64,000 nucleotides of DNA from Frigidibacter oleivorans (GTDB taxonomy: Bacteria > Pseudomonadota > Alphaproteobacteria > Rhodobacterales > Rhodobacteraceae). The stretch lies in contig NZ_RJRZ01000008.1 of assembly GCF_003993775.1 (NCBI RefSeq), positions 1 through 64,000 of the forward strand, read 5' to 3'. Shown here one piece after another: positions 24,292 through 32,266 of this stretch (positions within the stretch are counted from its first letter, which is position 1; the number at the start of each line of letters is the position of its first letter). The notes under the pieces were generated by a model. That model worked only from the letters and a program-made list of their open reading frames with translations, was not told the origin of the DNA and searched no databases. Both the position numbers and the translations under genes were made by a program.

Positions 24292-24943
24292 GCCGGTCCT
24301 CTCGCTCGACCTTCGATGCGGCGGGCCGGGCGGTGTGCTCGGCCCGATGATGCTTTCGCTGGCGCCGGGCGAGACGGTGGCCTTGACCGGGCCTTCCGGA
24401 GTCGGGAAGACCTCGCTGCTGCGCGTCGTCGCCGGCCTCGACCGTGGGTTCCGCGGGCGACGGCAAGCGACTGCGCGGCTTGCCCTGGTGTTCCAGGAGC
24501 CGGTGCTGCTGCCCTGGCGGACCGCGACCGAGAACCTTACCATCATCGCACGCATCCCGCGTGACGAGGCGCAGCACTGGCTTGAAGCCGTGGAGCTTGG
24601 AGATCTCGGAGAGCGCTTTCCGGGGATGCTCTCCCTCGGCCAGCAGCGGCGCCTGTCCCTGGCGCGTGCCTTTGCCTCCGCACCCGACCTTCTGCTGATG
24701 GACGAGCCCTTTGTCAGCCTCGACCCGGCGCTTGCCGGCGAGATGATGGGCCTGTTTGAACGGCTTATCGCGAGGCGGCCCTGCGCGACGCTGTTCGTCA
24801 CCCATGTCCGTGCAGAGGCGGAGCGGCTCGCCGGACGCATCCTTCGGCTGGAGGGACGTCCCGCGCGGCTCGTCGAAGAGGATCAGGAGGACGGGGCGTA
24901 TTTCCAGTTGTCGGCGTCCGGCGTCACGACATCGAGGTCGTAA
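24263..24943 (+). CDS. ABC importer ATP-binding protein (SsuB/TauB-like)
   Basis: The 226-residue protein has Walker A GPSGVGKTSLL, a Q-loop in VFQEPVLLPWRTATEN, the signature LSLGQQRRLSLARAF, Walker B LLLMDEPFVSLD and H-loop FVTHVRAEAE. It overlaps the binding-protein gene by 29 bp, so translation is coupled. The last 61 bp overlap the end of the convergent SEL1-repeat gene. It should power the importer formed with the protein at 23317 and, most likely, the permease at 34471. Confidence 0.85.
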   Translation: MASSTTPAVEPVLSLDLRCGGPGGVLGPMMLSLAPGETVALTGPSGVGKTSLLRVVAGLDRGFRGRRQATARLALVFQEPVLLPWRTATENLTIIARIPRDEAQHWLEAVELGDLGERFPGMLSLGQQRRLSLARAFASAPDLLLMDEPFVSLDPALAGEMMGLFERLIARRPCATLFVTHVRAEAERLAGRILRLEGRPARLVEEDQEDGAYFQLSASGVTTSRS

Positions 24944-25431
24944 TCGGCAGCGCGCAGGCGTCTTGCGGTGGGAAGTCCGCTGCGGGCCGCCTCGTCGATA
25001 TATTGGCGGCCGAGTGCGCTGTCTTGCGCCACACCGCGGCCCCGCATGAGGTCGAGCCCGTAGTTCAGCTTGCCGACCGGATCGCCGGCCTCTGCGGCCC
25101 GACGGTCCCACTCGGCCGCAGTGTCGGGGTCTGCCGGGCCGCCGAGACCATTGTCGTCAAGCTGGGACATCCAGGTCATGGCGTGCGTCCAGCCGGCTGC
25201 GGCGCAACGCTCGAAAAGTTCGCGCGCCATTTCGTGGCGACCCGACTTGGTGATGTAGTAGCCGGTGGCGCAGATGGTCATGCTCGTCCGCCCTTCCGCT
25301 ATGTCCCTCATGACACGGTCGAGCGTCAGTTCTTCCGGATTGAGTGTGCCGCTGGCATCGGCCTCCGTCTGCGACCAGGCGGTATTGGCGCAGATCAGCA
25401 GAAGACCGGCAGCGAGGGTGGCAAGGCGCAT
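24883..25431 (-). CDS. Periplasmic SEL1/TPR-like repeat protein
   Basis: The 182-residue protein has a signal peptide (MRLATLAAGLLLICANTAWSQ), then MTICATGYYITKSGRHEMAREL, GWTHAMTWMSQLDDNGLGG and GDPVGKLNYGLDLMRGRGVAQDS, which are SEL1-type helical repeats. Such proteins recur in PQQ alcohol oxidation clusters; they may scaffold periplasmic partners. It is the last gene of the minus-strand operon that starts at the binding-protein gene at 29650. Its 3' end overlaps the ATPase gene tail-to-tail by 61 bp. Confidence 0.7.
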   Translation of the reverse strand: MRLATLAAGLLLICANTAWSQTEADASGTLNPEELTLDRVMRDIAEGRTSMTICATGYYITKSGRHEMARELFERCAAAGWTHAMTWMSQLDDNGLGGPADPDTAAEWDRRAAEAGDPVGKLNYGLDLMRGRGVAQDSALGRQYIDEAARSGLPTARRLRAADYDLDVVTPDADNWKYAPSS

Positions 25432-25455
25432 GGCAGTTCTCCTTTGCGGGCCCGG

Positions 25456-26298
25456 TCAGGCCTTTCGCGCGGCAAGCCCGCGGGCGGGATCGTAGCCCCA
25501 GAGGGCGACAAGGCCGAAGACGGTGAAAGCGGCGAGCGTGACGGCAAGTGCCGTCAGGTTGCCTTTCGCATAGAGCGCGAAGCGGATGAGCTCGACGGCA
25601 TGGGTGAAGGGGTTCAGCGCGCACAGATCCCTCAGCCGCGCAGAGGCCTCGGCCATTTTCCACAGCGGATAAAGCGCGGAGGAGAGGAAGAACATCGGGA
25701 AGATGACGAAGTTCATCACCCCGGCGAAGTTCTCGAGCTGGCGGATGACGGAGGAGAGCAGCAGCCCGAGCGCGCCCAGCATCATCGCGCTCGCGGCCAT
25801 CGCCGGCGCTGCGGCCAGGTAGCCGAGCAACGGAAAACGGATGCCGTAGAGTGCGGCGATCGCGAGGAAGGCATAGGCCTGCAGCATGGCGATCAGGCTG
25901 CCGGCGAGAAGCCGGCAGAACAGCAGCCACCACCGCGGCAAGGGTGCCGTCAGCAGCAGCCGCATCGACCCCAATTCGCGGTCGTAGACGAGGCTCAACG
26001 ACGATTGCATGGCGCTGAACAGCAGGATCATGCCCACCAGCCCGGGCACGATATAGATCTCGTAGGTGATGTAGGTCTGATAGGGCGGGGTGATCGAAAG
26101 CCCGAGTGCCGCCCGGAAACCGGCGGCGAAGACGAAAAGCCAGACGAGCGGCCGCACAAGCGCTGCAATCAACCGCCCGCGCTGGCCGAGAAACCGCAGC
26201 GCCTCGCGGTGGATGATCGCGCGCAACGCAACGAAGGGATGCGATCTCAGGTCGCCGGCGGGTGCCGGGTCCACGAGCGGAAGCGCCTGCGCTCTCAT
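25456..26298 (-). CDS. pedC: ABC-2 type permease of the quinoprotein cluster (PedC-like)
   Basis: The 280-residue protein has about six membrane spans (LVRPLVWLFVFAAGF, IVPGLVGMILLFSAM, LLAGSLIAMLQAYAFLA, MMLGALGLLLSSVI, VMNFVIFPMFFLSS, LAVTLAAFTVFGLVAL) and the ABC-2 segment SLVYDRELGSMRLLLTAPLPR. It pairs with the ATPase just upstream through an ATGA overlap (26295-26298). This is the PedC-type permease linked to PQQ alcohol dehydrogenases. Direction and substrate are not known; ABC-2 permeases are usually exporters. Confidence 0.8.
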   Translation of the reverse strand: MRAQALPLVDPAPAGDLRSHPFVALRAIIHREALRFLGQRGRLIAALVRPLVWLFVFAAGFRAALGLSITPPYQTYITYEIYIVPGLVGMILLFSAMQSSLSLVYDRELGSMRLLLTAPLPRWWLLFCRLLAGSLIAMLQAYAFLAIAALYGIRFPLLGYLAAAPAMAASAMMLGALGLLLSSVIRQLENFAGVMNFVIFPMFFLSSALYPLWKMAEASARLRDLCALNPFTHAVELIRFALYAKGNLTALAVTLAAFTVFGLVALWGYDPARGLAARKA

Positions 26299-27008
26299 GG
26301 CGGATCTCCCGTGAGCGCAAGAAAACGGCCCGTCAGGTCCTTGCCGCCTATATCCCCGGCTTCGCCATCGGCCAGCACCCGTCCGCGGTGAAGGATGACG
26401 AGCCGGTCCTGAGGACCCACCTCGTCGACCAGATGCGTCGCCCAGAGAACTGTCAGGCCCCCTGAAGCAAGCTCGTGCACGTGCTGGGTGATGGCGCCAC
26501 GCGAAGCTGCGTCCAGCCCGACCGTCGGCTCGTCCAGCAGCAGCACGTCGGGCCGGTGGAGGAGCGCACGCGCGATTTCCATGCGCCGGCGGTGCCCGCC
26601 GTTCAGCCTTGCGGCCTTCTCCTCCGCACGTTCCGCCATGCCGAGCCTCTCCAGCGCCGCCATGGCGCGCATCTCCGCCTCCCGTCCGGAAAGTCCGTGC
26701 AGGGCGGCGAAGTAGAGCAGGTTGCGCCTGACGGTCAGGTCCGGATCGAGCGTCGAGGCCTGGAAGACGACGCCCATGCGGGCAAGGGCGGCACGCGGCG
26801 TGCGGGCCATATCATGGCCAGCGACCGCGATGCGGCCCGCGCGCGGCGTGAAGAGCCGCGTGAGTATGCCGAACAGCGTCGACTTTCCGGCGCCGTTCGG
26901 CCCGAGCAGGGCGCAGAAGCGGCCGCGTTCGACGGTGAACGACACGCCGTCGAGGGCGCGCCGGGCGCCCCAGTCGTGGCCGATGCCCTCAACCGTCAAG
27001 CCGCTCAT
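26295..27008 (-). CDS. pedA: ABC transporter ATP-binding protein of the quinoprotein cluster (PedA-like)
   Basis: The 237-residue protein has Walker A LLGPNGAGKSTLFGIL, Q-loop VVFQASTLDPDLTVRRNL, a signature region LNGGHRRRMEIARALLHRP (an unusual NGGHRRR in place of LSGGQ) with Walker B VLLLDEPTVGLD, and H-loop LWATHLVDEV. It corresponds to the ATPase of PQQ alcohol dehydrogenase systems, partnered by the ABC-2 permease downstream. It lies 7 bp after the 152-residue gene in one operon. Confidence 0.82.
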   Translation of the reverse strand: MSGLTVEGIGHDWGARRALDGVSFTVERGRFCALLGPNGAGKSTLFGILTRLFTPRAGRIAVAGHDMARTPRAALARMGVVFQASTLDPDLTVRRNLLYFAALHGLSGREAEMRAMAALERLGMAERAEEKAARLNGGHRRRMEIARALLHRPDVLLLDEPTVGLDAASRGAITQHVHELASGGLTVLWATHLVDEVGPQDRLVILHRGRVLADGEAGDIGGKDLTGRFLALTGDPP

Positions 27009-27015
27009 GTCCTGC

Positions 27016-27474
27016 TCATTCTATGGTGATCGAGACCTGTTGCGTATCGCCCGTGCTGCCCGGCACCTTCAGCTGGTAGCTGCCCGGCTTGATCGCGACA
27101 AAGCTGATCTCCGCGTCACCCGCCTCGTCGAATTCGATGGAATCGACACCGAGCGGCCGGATCTCGATGCCCTCGATGACGATCTCGTTGACCCAGACGG
27201 CGCGGAAGAAGGCGGCCCCCTCCAGCGCCAGTTCCTGGCTGCCGTCGGCCTTGATTTCCAGCGTGTAGTATTTGCCGGATTTCAGCGTCAGCGCCCCCGC
27301 GGAAACCGGCTGGCCTGCCGAGAGGGTCAGTTCGGGCAGCGTTTCGCGGTTGGATTTCGACAGGATGCCGGCAAGGCCCATGCTGGCCTCGGCCGTGTTG
27401 TCGTCATCGTCATCCGCCAGCGCCACGAAGGGCATGGCGACAAGCGCGATGGCGGCCAGGATTGCCAACTTCAT
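27016..27474 (-). CDS. Periplasmic beta-sandwich (cupredoxin-like) protein
   Basis: The 152-residue protein has a signal peptide (MKLAILAAIALVAMPFVALA), an Asp-rich mature start, then ELTLSAGQPVSAGALTLKSGK, LEGAAFFRAVWVNEIVIEG and ISFVAIKPGSYQLKVPGS. The strand pattern and the ending IKPGSYQL resemble cupredoxin-type folds, but the usual copper Cys-His-Met set is not evident. It sits between the ATPase and the beta-propeller gene and is probably a secreted accessory of the alcohol oxidation system. Function unknown. Confidence 0.65.
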   Translation of the reverse strand: MKLAILAAIALVAMPFVALADDDDDNTAEASMGLAGILSKSNRETLPELTLSAGQPVSAGALTLKSGKYYTLEIKADGSQELALEGAAFFRAVWVNEIVIEGIEIRPLGVDSIEFDEAGDAEISFVAIKPGSYQLKVPGSTGDTQQVSITIE

Positions 27475-27495
27475 GATGTTCTTCCTCTTCGGCTG

Positions 27496-28461
27496 TTACG
27501 GCCGGCTCGCCGCGCCCCAGGGGAAGCGGCCGACCTTGATGGATTTCACGGGTTCGAGCTTGGCGACGTCGATGACGGTGACGTCGCCCGAGACGCCGTT
27601 GGTGGTGAAAAGCTGCGTGTGGTCCGGCGAGAAGGCGAGGTGCCAGACCCGGCGACCGACGAGGATGTAGGAGTCGACCGCGAACGTATCTGCATCGATC
27701 ACCGCGACATGGTTGGCAGGGCCAAGGGCAACGAAGGCGGTCTTGCCGTCGGGCGTGAATTCAAAGCCGACCGGCTGAACCAGGTCGGCGTTGACGCCGG
27801 TGATCTCGAAGCGGATCTTGGCCTTTTCCGCCTGCGTCGCCACGTCGAAGACGGTGATCGTGCCGCCGATCTCGGACGAGACCCACAGCTCCGTTCCGCC
27901 TTTGGCAAACTCGGCATGGCGGGGACGGGAATCGACGAGCGTATTGGCGAAGATCGTCTTCGTGCCGGTGTCGATCCAGTGCGCCATGTTCGTCGTTTCC
28001 GATGTGGCGATGACGATCTTGCCATCCGGCGAGACGGCCATGCCTTCCGGCTCGATGCCGACATTGACCTGCGCCACGACCTGCCGGGTCTCGACATCGA
28101 CGACCGTCGTCACGGCATCGTCCTCGTTGGCGATCCACAGGTGGCGATCGTCCGGGGCAAGCACGAACTGCTCGGGGTCCTCGCCGGAAGGCAGCTCGTG
28201 CAGGATCTCGCCGGTCGCGGGGTCCATCACCTGCACGGTGTCGCTGTCCGAGGCGCAGATATACACGCGGCTGTGGTCGGAATTGAAGGTGATGCCGCGC
28301 GGCCGCTCGCCGGTCTGGATGGTGCGCAGCGTTTCCAGCGTCCGCGTGTCGATCACGGAAATCGTGTCGTCCTTCTCGTTCGTCACCCAGATCTCGCCGG
28401 CCGTCGCCTGAAGCGACAGGGCGGCCAGCACGGGCGCGATCAGCAGGGCCGGAATGTTCAT
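27496..28461 (-). CDS. YVTN-type beta-propeller, PQQ-catabolism associated
   Basis: The protein has 321 residues from ATG 28461 (GGAGG upstream; a TTG four codons earlier is less likely). A signal peptide MNIPALLIAPVLAALSLQATA is followed by seven or so repeats of the type IWVTNEKDDTISVIDTRT, RVYICASDSDTVQVMDPAT, LWIANEDDAVTTVVDVET, ELWVSSEIGGTITVFD and LFTTNGVSGDVTVIDV. This is the beta-propeller found in PQQ-dependent catabolism gene sets. It may bind the dehydrogenase or its cofactor in the periplasm. It follows the binding-protein gene by 1 bp. Confidence 0.85.
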   Translation of the reverse strand: MNIPALLIAPVLAALSLQATAGEIWVTNEKDDTISVIDTRTLETLRTIQTGERPRGITFNSDHSRVYICASDSDTVQVMDPATGEILHELPSGEDPEQFVLAPDDRHLWIANEDDAVTTVVDVETRQVVAQVNVGIEPEGMAVSPDGKIVIATSETTNMAHWIDTGTKTIFANTLVDSRPRHAEFAKGGTELWVSSEIGGTITVFDVATQAEKAKIRFEITGVNADLVQPVGFEFTPDGKTAFVALGPANHVAVIDADTFAVDSYILVGRRVWHLAFSPDHTQLFTTNGVSGDVTVIDVAKLEPVKSIKVGRFPWGAASRP

Positions 28462-28462
28462 G

Positions 28463-29650
28463 TCATCCTCCAAAGGCGGTGCAGGTGCTTTCGGCCCGGT
28501 CGAGGCCCAGCGTGTCCATCTCGTTGGTCTGGTGCAGGTAGCCGTCGAGCGGTGCGAGTTCGACCAGCGCGCGGGCGTTGACCACCGCCATCGGCTGGCG
28601 CAGCTGGCCGTCCCAGACGCGATAGGTGAGACTGCGGCCCTTGAAGCCGTCCAGGGCGAATTTCTCCGAAAGGATGAAGGTACGCAGCACGGCGGGATCG
28701 GCCGAATTGGTTCGTGTCACGGCCTCGCCGATGGTGCGCAGCGCCGTCCAGGCGGCATAGTCGCGCGAGCTCATCTCGCGGCCGGCCGCCTGTTCAAAGC
28801 GGTTCTGGAGCTGCACGGCGGCCCATTGTTCCAGCACCGGCGCCCAGCCTTCGCCCCGCAGGCCGTCCGAGCCGGCGACCGGCCGTGGCAGCCAGGTATT
28901 GTCCTGAACGTAGCGCGCGAAATCGTCGGCCTCGTCGGCGATCAGCAGGATGTCATGGTCGGGAAAGTCCTGGGTGAAGAGGGGAATTTCCTGGCCGGCG
29001 GCGCGCCGCAGGTCCGTGTCGAACGTCCAGCTTTTTTCGGCGAGGATCTCGACGCCGAACTTTTGCGCAGAGCCGCGCAGCGTGTCGGCGAAGGCGCGGT
29101 CCTCTGGTTTTGGTCCGACGATCAGCACGGTTCGGGTCCGGCGCCGCGCCCTCAGCACCTGCATCAGCGCGTCTGTGCGCATGGCGTCCTCCGCCATGGT
29201 GTGCAGCACATTCGCGCGGCAATCGGTGTCCCGCAGCCGCCGTGCGCCGGATGAGACGTTGAAGAGCAGCGCGCCCCCCGCTTCCGGCAGGTCGGCCACG
29301 GCCAGGATGCCTTCGGGCGCCGCGTCGATGAAAAGGATCTTCGACGTGGCAAGCGCCTTGCGGGCCGCATCGAGGAAGTCGCCCTCGGGTTCGACCGAGA
29401 CCAATTCAAGCTTGTAGTCGTGGCCCATGAAGCTGCCGGTGGTCCTGGTATCGGCCAGCGCCACCTCCGCCCCGGCAATGCCGCGGTCTTCGGGGATCGG
29501 ATCGAGGTTGGAAAGCACCGGCGGTGCCTGCACCTCCTGGCGGAGATAGGTCATGGAAACCGAGAGTTCGGCTGCGGCAGAGGACGCCCAGCACAAAGCC
29601 GCGGCCGCAAGCCACCAGCCTTTCCGGCCCGCCTTGAAATGGTCCCGCAT
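28463..29650 (-). CDS. Periplasmic binding protein of the PQQ alcohol dehydrogenase system
   Basis: The protein has 395 residues from ATG 29650 (GGGAGGATGCGAC upstream). A signal peptide (WWLAAAALCWASSAAA) is followed by a leucine/isoleucine-type periplasmic fold: VSMTYLRQEVQAPPVLSNLD, RGIAGAEVALADTRTTGSF, LLFNVSSGARRLRDTDCRAN, DHDILLIADEADDF. This matches the branched-chain-type binding protein that accompanies PedA/PedC-like ABC genes. It heads a six-gene minus-strand operon ending at 24883 and is divergent from the cytochrome gene. The ligand is unknown. Confidence 0.82.
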   Translation of the reverse strand: MRDHFKAGRKGWWLAAAALCWASSAAAELSVSMTYLRQEVQAPPVLSNLDPIPEDRGIAGAEVALADTRTTGSFMGHDYKLELVSVEPEGDFLDAARKALATSKILFIDAAPEGILAVADLPEAGGALLFNVSSGARRLRDTDCRANVLHTMAEDAMRTDALMQVLRARRRTRTVLIVGPKPEDRAFADTLRGSAQKFGVEILAEKSWTFDTDLRRAAGQEIPLFTQDFPDHDILLIADEADDFARYVQDNTWLPRPVAGSDGLRGEGWAPVLEQWAAVQLQNRFEQAAGREMSSRDYAAWTALRTIGEAVTRTNSADPAVLRTFILSEKFALDGFKGRSLTYRVWDGQLRQPMAVVNARALVELAPLDGYLHQTNEMDTLGLDRAESTCTAFGG

Positions 29651-29698
29651 GTCGCATCCTCCCGCAGCAAGCATCACGCCACGGCGGAGAGCCGGAAA

Positions 29699-29742
29699 TA
29701 CGACCTTGGTGCCATGCGTCGCCGCGACCTAGGTCGCATATC
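29699..29742. promoter_or_regulatory. Two operator-like sites between the binding-protein and cytochrome genes
   Basis: TACGACCTTGGT (29699-29710) and the perfect palindrome GCGACCTAGGTCGC (29724-29737, followed by ATATC to 29742) lie in the divergent promoter region, centres 24 bp apart. They match the sites at 23213-23266, including the TAGGTCGYATATC extension of the second site. Confidence 0.6.
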
Positions 29743-29799
29743 GCGCCGCGTCCGTGCTGCCTTACAAGATGCCCAATGGGAAATGCGAAGGAGGACGGC

Positions 29800-30486
29800 A
29801 TGTCGGCCAACATCATTCGCGGCGGGGTCGCCGCATTCATGCTCATGTCGACGACGAGCCTGGTGATTGCGCATGGCGATGTCTCGCCGCAACCGGTCAA
29901 TACCGATGCCTTGCCCGAGGTGGGCGAGGAGTGGTTGACCGAAAACCCCTACCGCGAGGCGAAGATCGGCCATGACGCCTGGCTGAAGGCTGTCGAGATC
30001 GGCGCATCCGGCTTTACCCAGAACTGCGCGCGCTGTCATGGCCTGGGTGCGGTATCGGGCGGGCTTGCGCCGGACCTGCGTTATCTCGAAGCAGAGGAAT
30101 ACGGCGACGAGTGGTTCATCGAGCGCTTTCGCCACGGCTATACGCAGGACGGCACGACCAAGATGCCGGCCTTTGGCGACATTCTGGGCCAGAAGGCGGC
30201 CTGGGCGATCCGCACCTATGTGGAGACACGGCCGGAGGACGGCGCGCTCGACGCCCACGCCACGCGCCTCCATGAAATCCGCGACGAGCTCGCCGGCGGC
30301 CAGGTGGCCGATACGGGTGCGATCCAGAAGGAACTGGAGATGATCTCGGCCGAAGTGAAGACCGCCTCTGGCGCGCCCATTGCCGACAGCGTCACCTACG
30401 AGGCCGCGCGCATCCTGTCGGACACGCCGGAAAGCTGGAAGAAGGCGGCCGAGGTGCTGACCGTCGGCCTGTCGGCCACGCAGTAA
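29800..30486 (+). CDS. pedF: c-type cytochrome, likely electron acceptor of the quinoprotein (PedF-like)
   Basis: The protein has 228 residues from ATG 29800 (AAGGAGGACGGC upstream), with a signal peptide ending near LVIAHG. One haem site, NCARCHGLGAV (CxxCH at 76-80), has a distal Met in TTKMPAFGD (M122). The C-terminal third is helical and extra to the minimal cytochrome fold. It resembles cytochrome c-550 proteins that take electrons from PQQ alcohol dehydrogenases. It is divergent from the ABC operon and 5 bp ahead of the MxaJ-like gene. Confidence 0.82.
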   Translation: MSANIIRGGVAAFMLMSTTSLVIAHGDVSPQPVNTDALPEVGEEWLTENPYREAKIGHDAWLKAVEIGASGFTQNCARCHGLGAVSGGLAPDLRYLEAEEYGDEWFIERFRHGYTQDGTTKMPAFGDILGQKAAWAIRTYVETRPEDGALDAHATRLHEIRDELAGGQVADTGAIQKELEMISAEVKTASGAPIADSVTYEAARILSDTPESWKKAAEVLTVGLSATQ

Positions 30487-30491
30487 CTGCC

Positions 30492-31388
30492 ATGCTGCGC
30501 CGTGCACTTCTGGCCATGGCCCTTGGCGTCGCCCTTTCGGGCGGCGCTTTCGCGCGTTGCGAGGACCATGTGCCTCAGGCCAAGCCGCAGAATACCTTCG
30601 CGCAGGATGTCGGGCGCGAATTCGACCGGATCATCGAGGACGGCTGGATCGAGTTCGCCGTCTACGAGGACTTTGCCCCCTGGTCCTACGAAGAGAAGGG
30701 CAAGGCTGTCGGCGTGGATATCGAGATCGGGCGGCTGGTTGCAAAGGCGCTCGGGGTCGAGGCGAAGTTCCGCCTTGTCGCGGCCGGCGAGACCCTCGAA
30801 GCCGATCTGTTGAACTATGTCTGGAAGGGTGCCGTCGTCGGCGGGCGGGTCAGCGACGTGATGCTGCATGTCCCCTATGACAGCGCCCTCGTCTGCCGCA
30901 TCGAGCAGGTGAGTTTCACCGGAAAATATGCCAAGGAAAACATCGCCATCGCCTATCGCGCCTCCCACTATGAAGACAAGGCACCGACCCCGCCCTTCTT
31001 CCGGTTCGACGCGGTCGCGGTCGAAAACGATGCCATCTCGGACTTCTACCTCACGTCCCTGATCGGCCCGGTGGACAAGATCCGTCGCTATCGCTCGACT
31101 GCCGCGGCGATGGACGGCCTGGCGAACGGCGACACCAAGGCGGCGATGGGGCCCCGTGCGGAACTGGAAGCCGGGCTCGCGCGGCATCCCGATGCCGGGC
31201 TGAAGGTCCATTCCCCGCCCCTTGTCGGCTTTGCGCGCGGAAGCTGGACAATCGGCGTGGGGGTGAATTTCCAGCACAAGGACCTTGCCTATGCCGTCGA
31301 CGACGCCATCGCTAATGCGCTCGCCGATGGGGAAATCGCACGGATTTTCGCAGCCCATGGCCTCACCTTCACGCCGCCGGACCGATAA
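30492..31388 (+). CDS. MxaJ/XoxJ-like periplasmic binding protein (family 3)
   Basis: The 298-residue protein has signal peptide MLRRALLAMALGVALSGGAFA. Family 3 solute-binding features are AVYEDFAPWSYEEKGKAVGVD, IEIGRLVAKALGVEAKFRLV, GRVSDVMLHVPYD and ADGEIARIFAAHGLTF. Proteins of this family next to quinoprotein dehydrogenases (MxaJ, XoxJ) help activate the dehydrogenase instead of feeding a transporter. It lies 5 bp after the cytochrome gene in the same operon and converges on apbE, with only 2 bp between the two stops. Confidence 0.82.
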   Translation: MLRRALLAMALGVALSGGAFARCEDHVPQAKPQNTFAQDVGREFDRIIEDGWIEFAVYEDFAPWSYEEKGKAVGVDIEIGRLVAKALGVEAKFRLVAAGETLEADLLNYVWKGAVVGGRVSDVMLHVPYDSALVCRIEQVSFTGKYAKENIAIAYRASHYEDKAPTPPFFRFDAVAVENDAISDFYLTSLIGPVDKIRRYRSTAAAMDGLANGDTKAAMGPRAELEAGLARHPDAGLKVHSPPLVGFARGSWTIGVGVNFQHKDLAYAVDDAIANALADGEIARIFAAHGLTFTPPDR

Positions 31389-31390
31389 TC

Positions 31391-32266
31391 TCAGAAGGTC
31401 GAAACGTCGCCGGCCATATCGACAGCGGTGACGCGCGTGATGCCCTGAGTGCGGCGCAAGGCCGCACGAATCTCGTCGCGCGTCATCAGGCAGAAGGCGG
31501 TCGAAAACCCGTCGGCCATTGCGGCACTTTCCGCCTCTACCGAGATCGTCGACCAGCAGGGCCGCTCGCCGCCGGGTCCGAGAATATGGAAATTGCTGCC
31601 GAGCATCATCGCCGAGGGGCTTGAGGTCGCAATGGCGTTGCCGGCGAGGCGGCGCGTGGCGATCCCGCCCAGGGCCGGATCTTCGACCGAGATGCTGAAC
31701 GGACCGCCGATGGCGGCGAACTCTCCCATGTCGACGAGGGCCTGCGCATAGCCTTCATCCAGCAGCAGGCGGCGGACCCGGTCGGCCGCGTAGCCCTGCG
31801 CGATGCCGTTCAGGGTCAGTGCCTGCCCGGGAGCCAGCTGGATGGATGGTCCGAGACGCACCCGCTCCCAACCGAGGGCAGCCTGTGCCTCGGCGACGTC
31901 GCGCCCTTCGGCTAGTGCCCGCCAGAGCGGCTGCACCGTCGGGTCGAAACGGCCGTCCGTTGCCTGATGGACGTGGTTGGCCAAGTGGAGGAGATCGAGA
32001 AGCGCCGGCGGCGGATCGTGCAGATGACCCGCGGCATTCAGCATGCGGAGGGCGGACTCGGTCTTGAACAGACTGGCGGCGGCCTCGATCTCGGCAATCG
32101 TGCTGCCGATCCGTCCGACGGTCTCTTGCGCAAGGTCGCGCGGACCACGCAGATCCAAGCCTACCGTGCCCCCGAACATGTCGACCTGCCAGGTCGTCCT
32201 GTCAGCGGCGGCAGCGCGGGGAAACGCAGCCGCCGCGGCAATGAAGAGGAACCGCCGTCGCTTCAT
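31391..32266 (-). CDS. apbE: ApbE/NosX-like FMN transferase
   Basis: The 291-residue protein starts at ATG 32266, whose ATGA overlaps the stop of the NosR-like gene. The N-terminus MKRRRFLFIAAAAAFPRAAAA is a Sec/Tat-like export signal. ApbE features are GSTIAEIEAAASLFKTESAL, ATDGRFDPTVQPLW, TLNGIAQGYAADRVRRLLL, ALVDMGEFAAIGG and ADGFSTAFCLM. ApbE attaches FMN to Thr on partner proteins using FAD. The obvious substrate is the FMN-binding domain of the NosR-like protein encoded just upstream. Confidence 0.88.
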   Translation of the reverse strand: MKRRRFLFIAAAAAFPRAAAADRTTWQVDMFGGTVGLDLRGPRDLAQETVGRIGSTIAEIEAAASLFKTESALRMLNAAGHLHDPPPALLDLLHLANHVHQATDGRFDPTVQPLWRALAEGRDVAEAQAALGWERVRLGPSIQLAPGQALTLNGIAQGYAADRVRRLLLDEGYAQALVDMGEFAAIGGPFSISVEDPALGGIATRRLAGNAIATSSPSAMMLGSNFHILGPGGERPCWSTISVEAESAAMADGFSTAFCLMTRDEIRAALRRTQGITRVTAVDMAGDVSTF

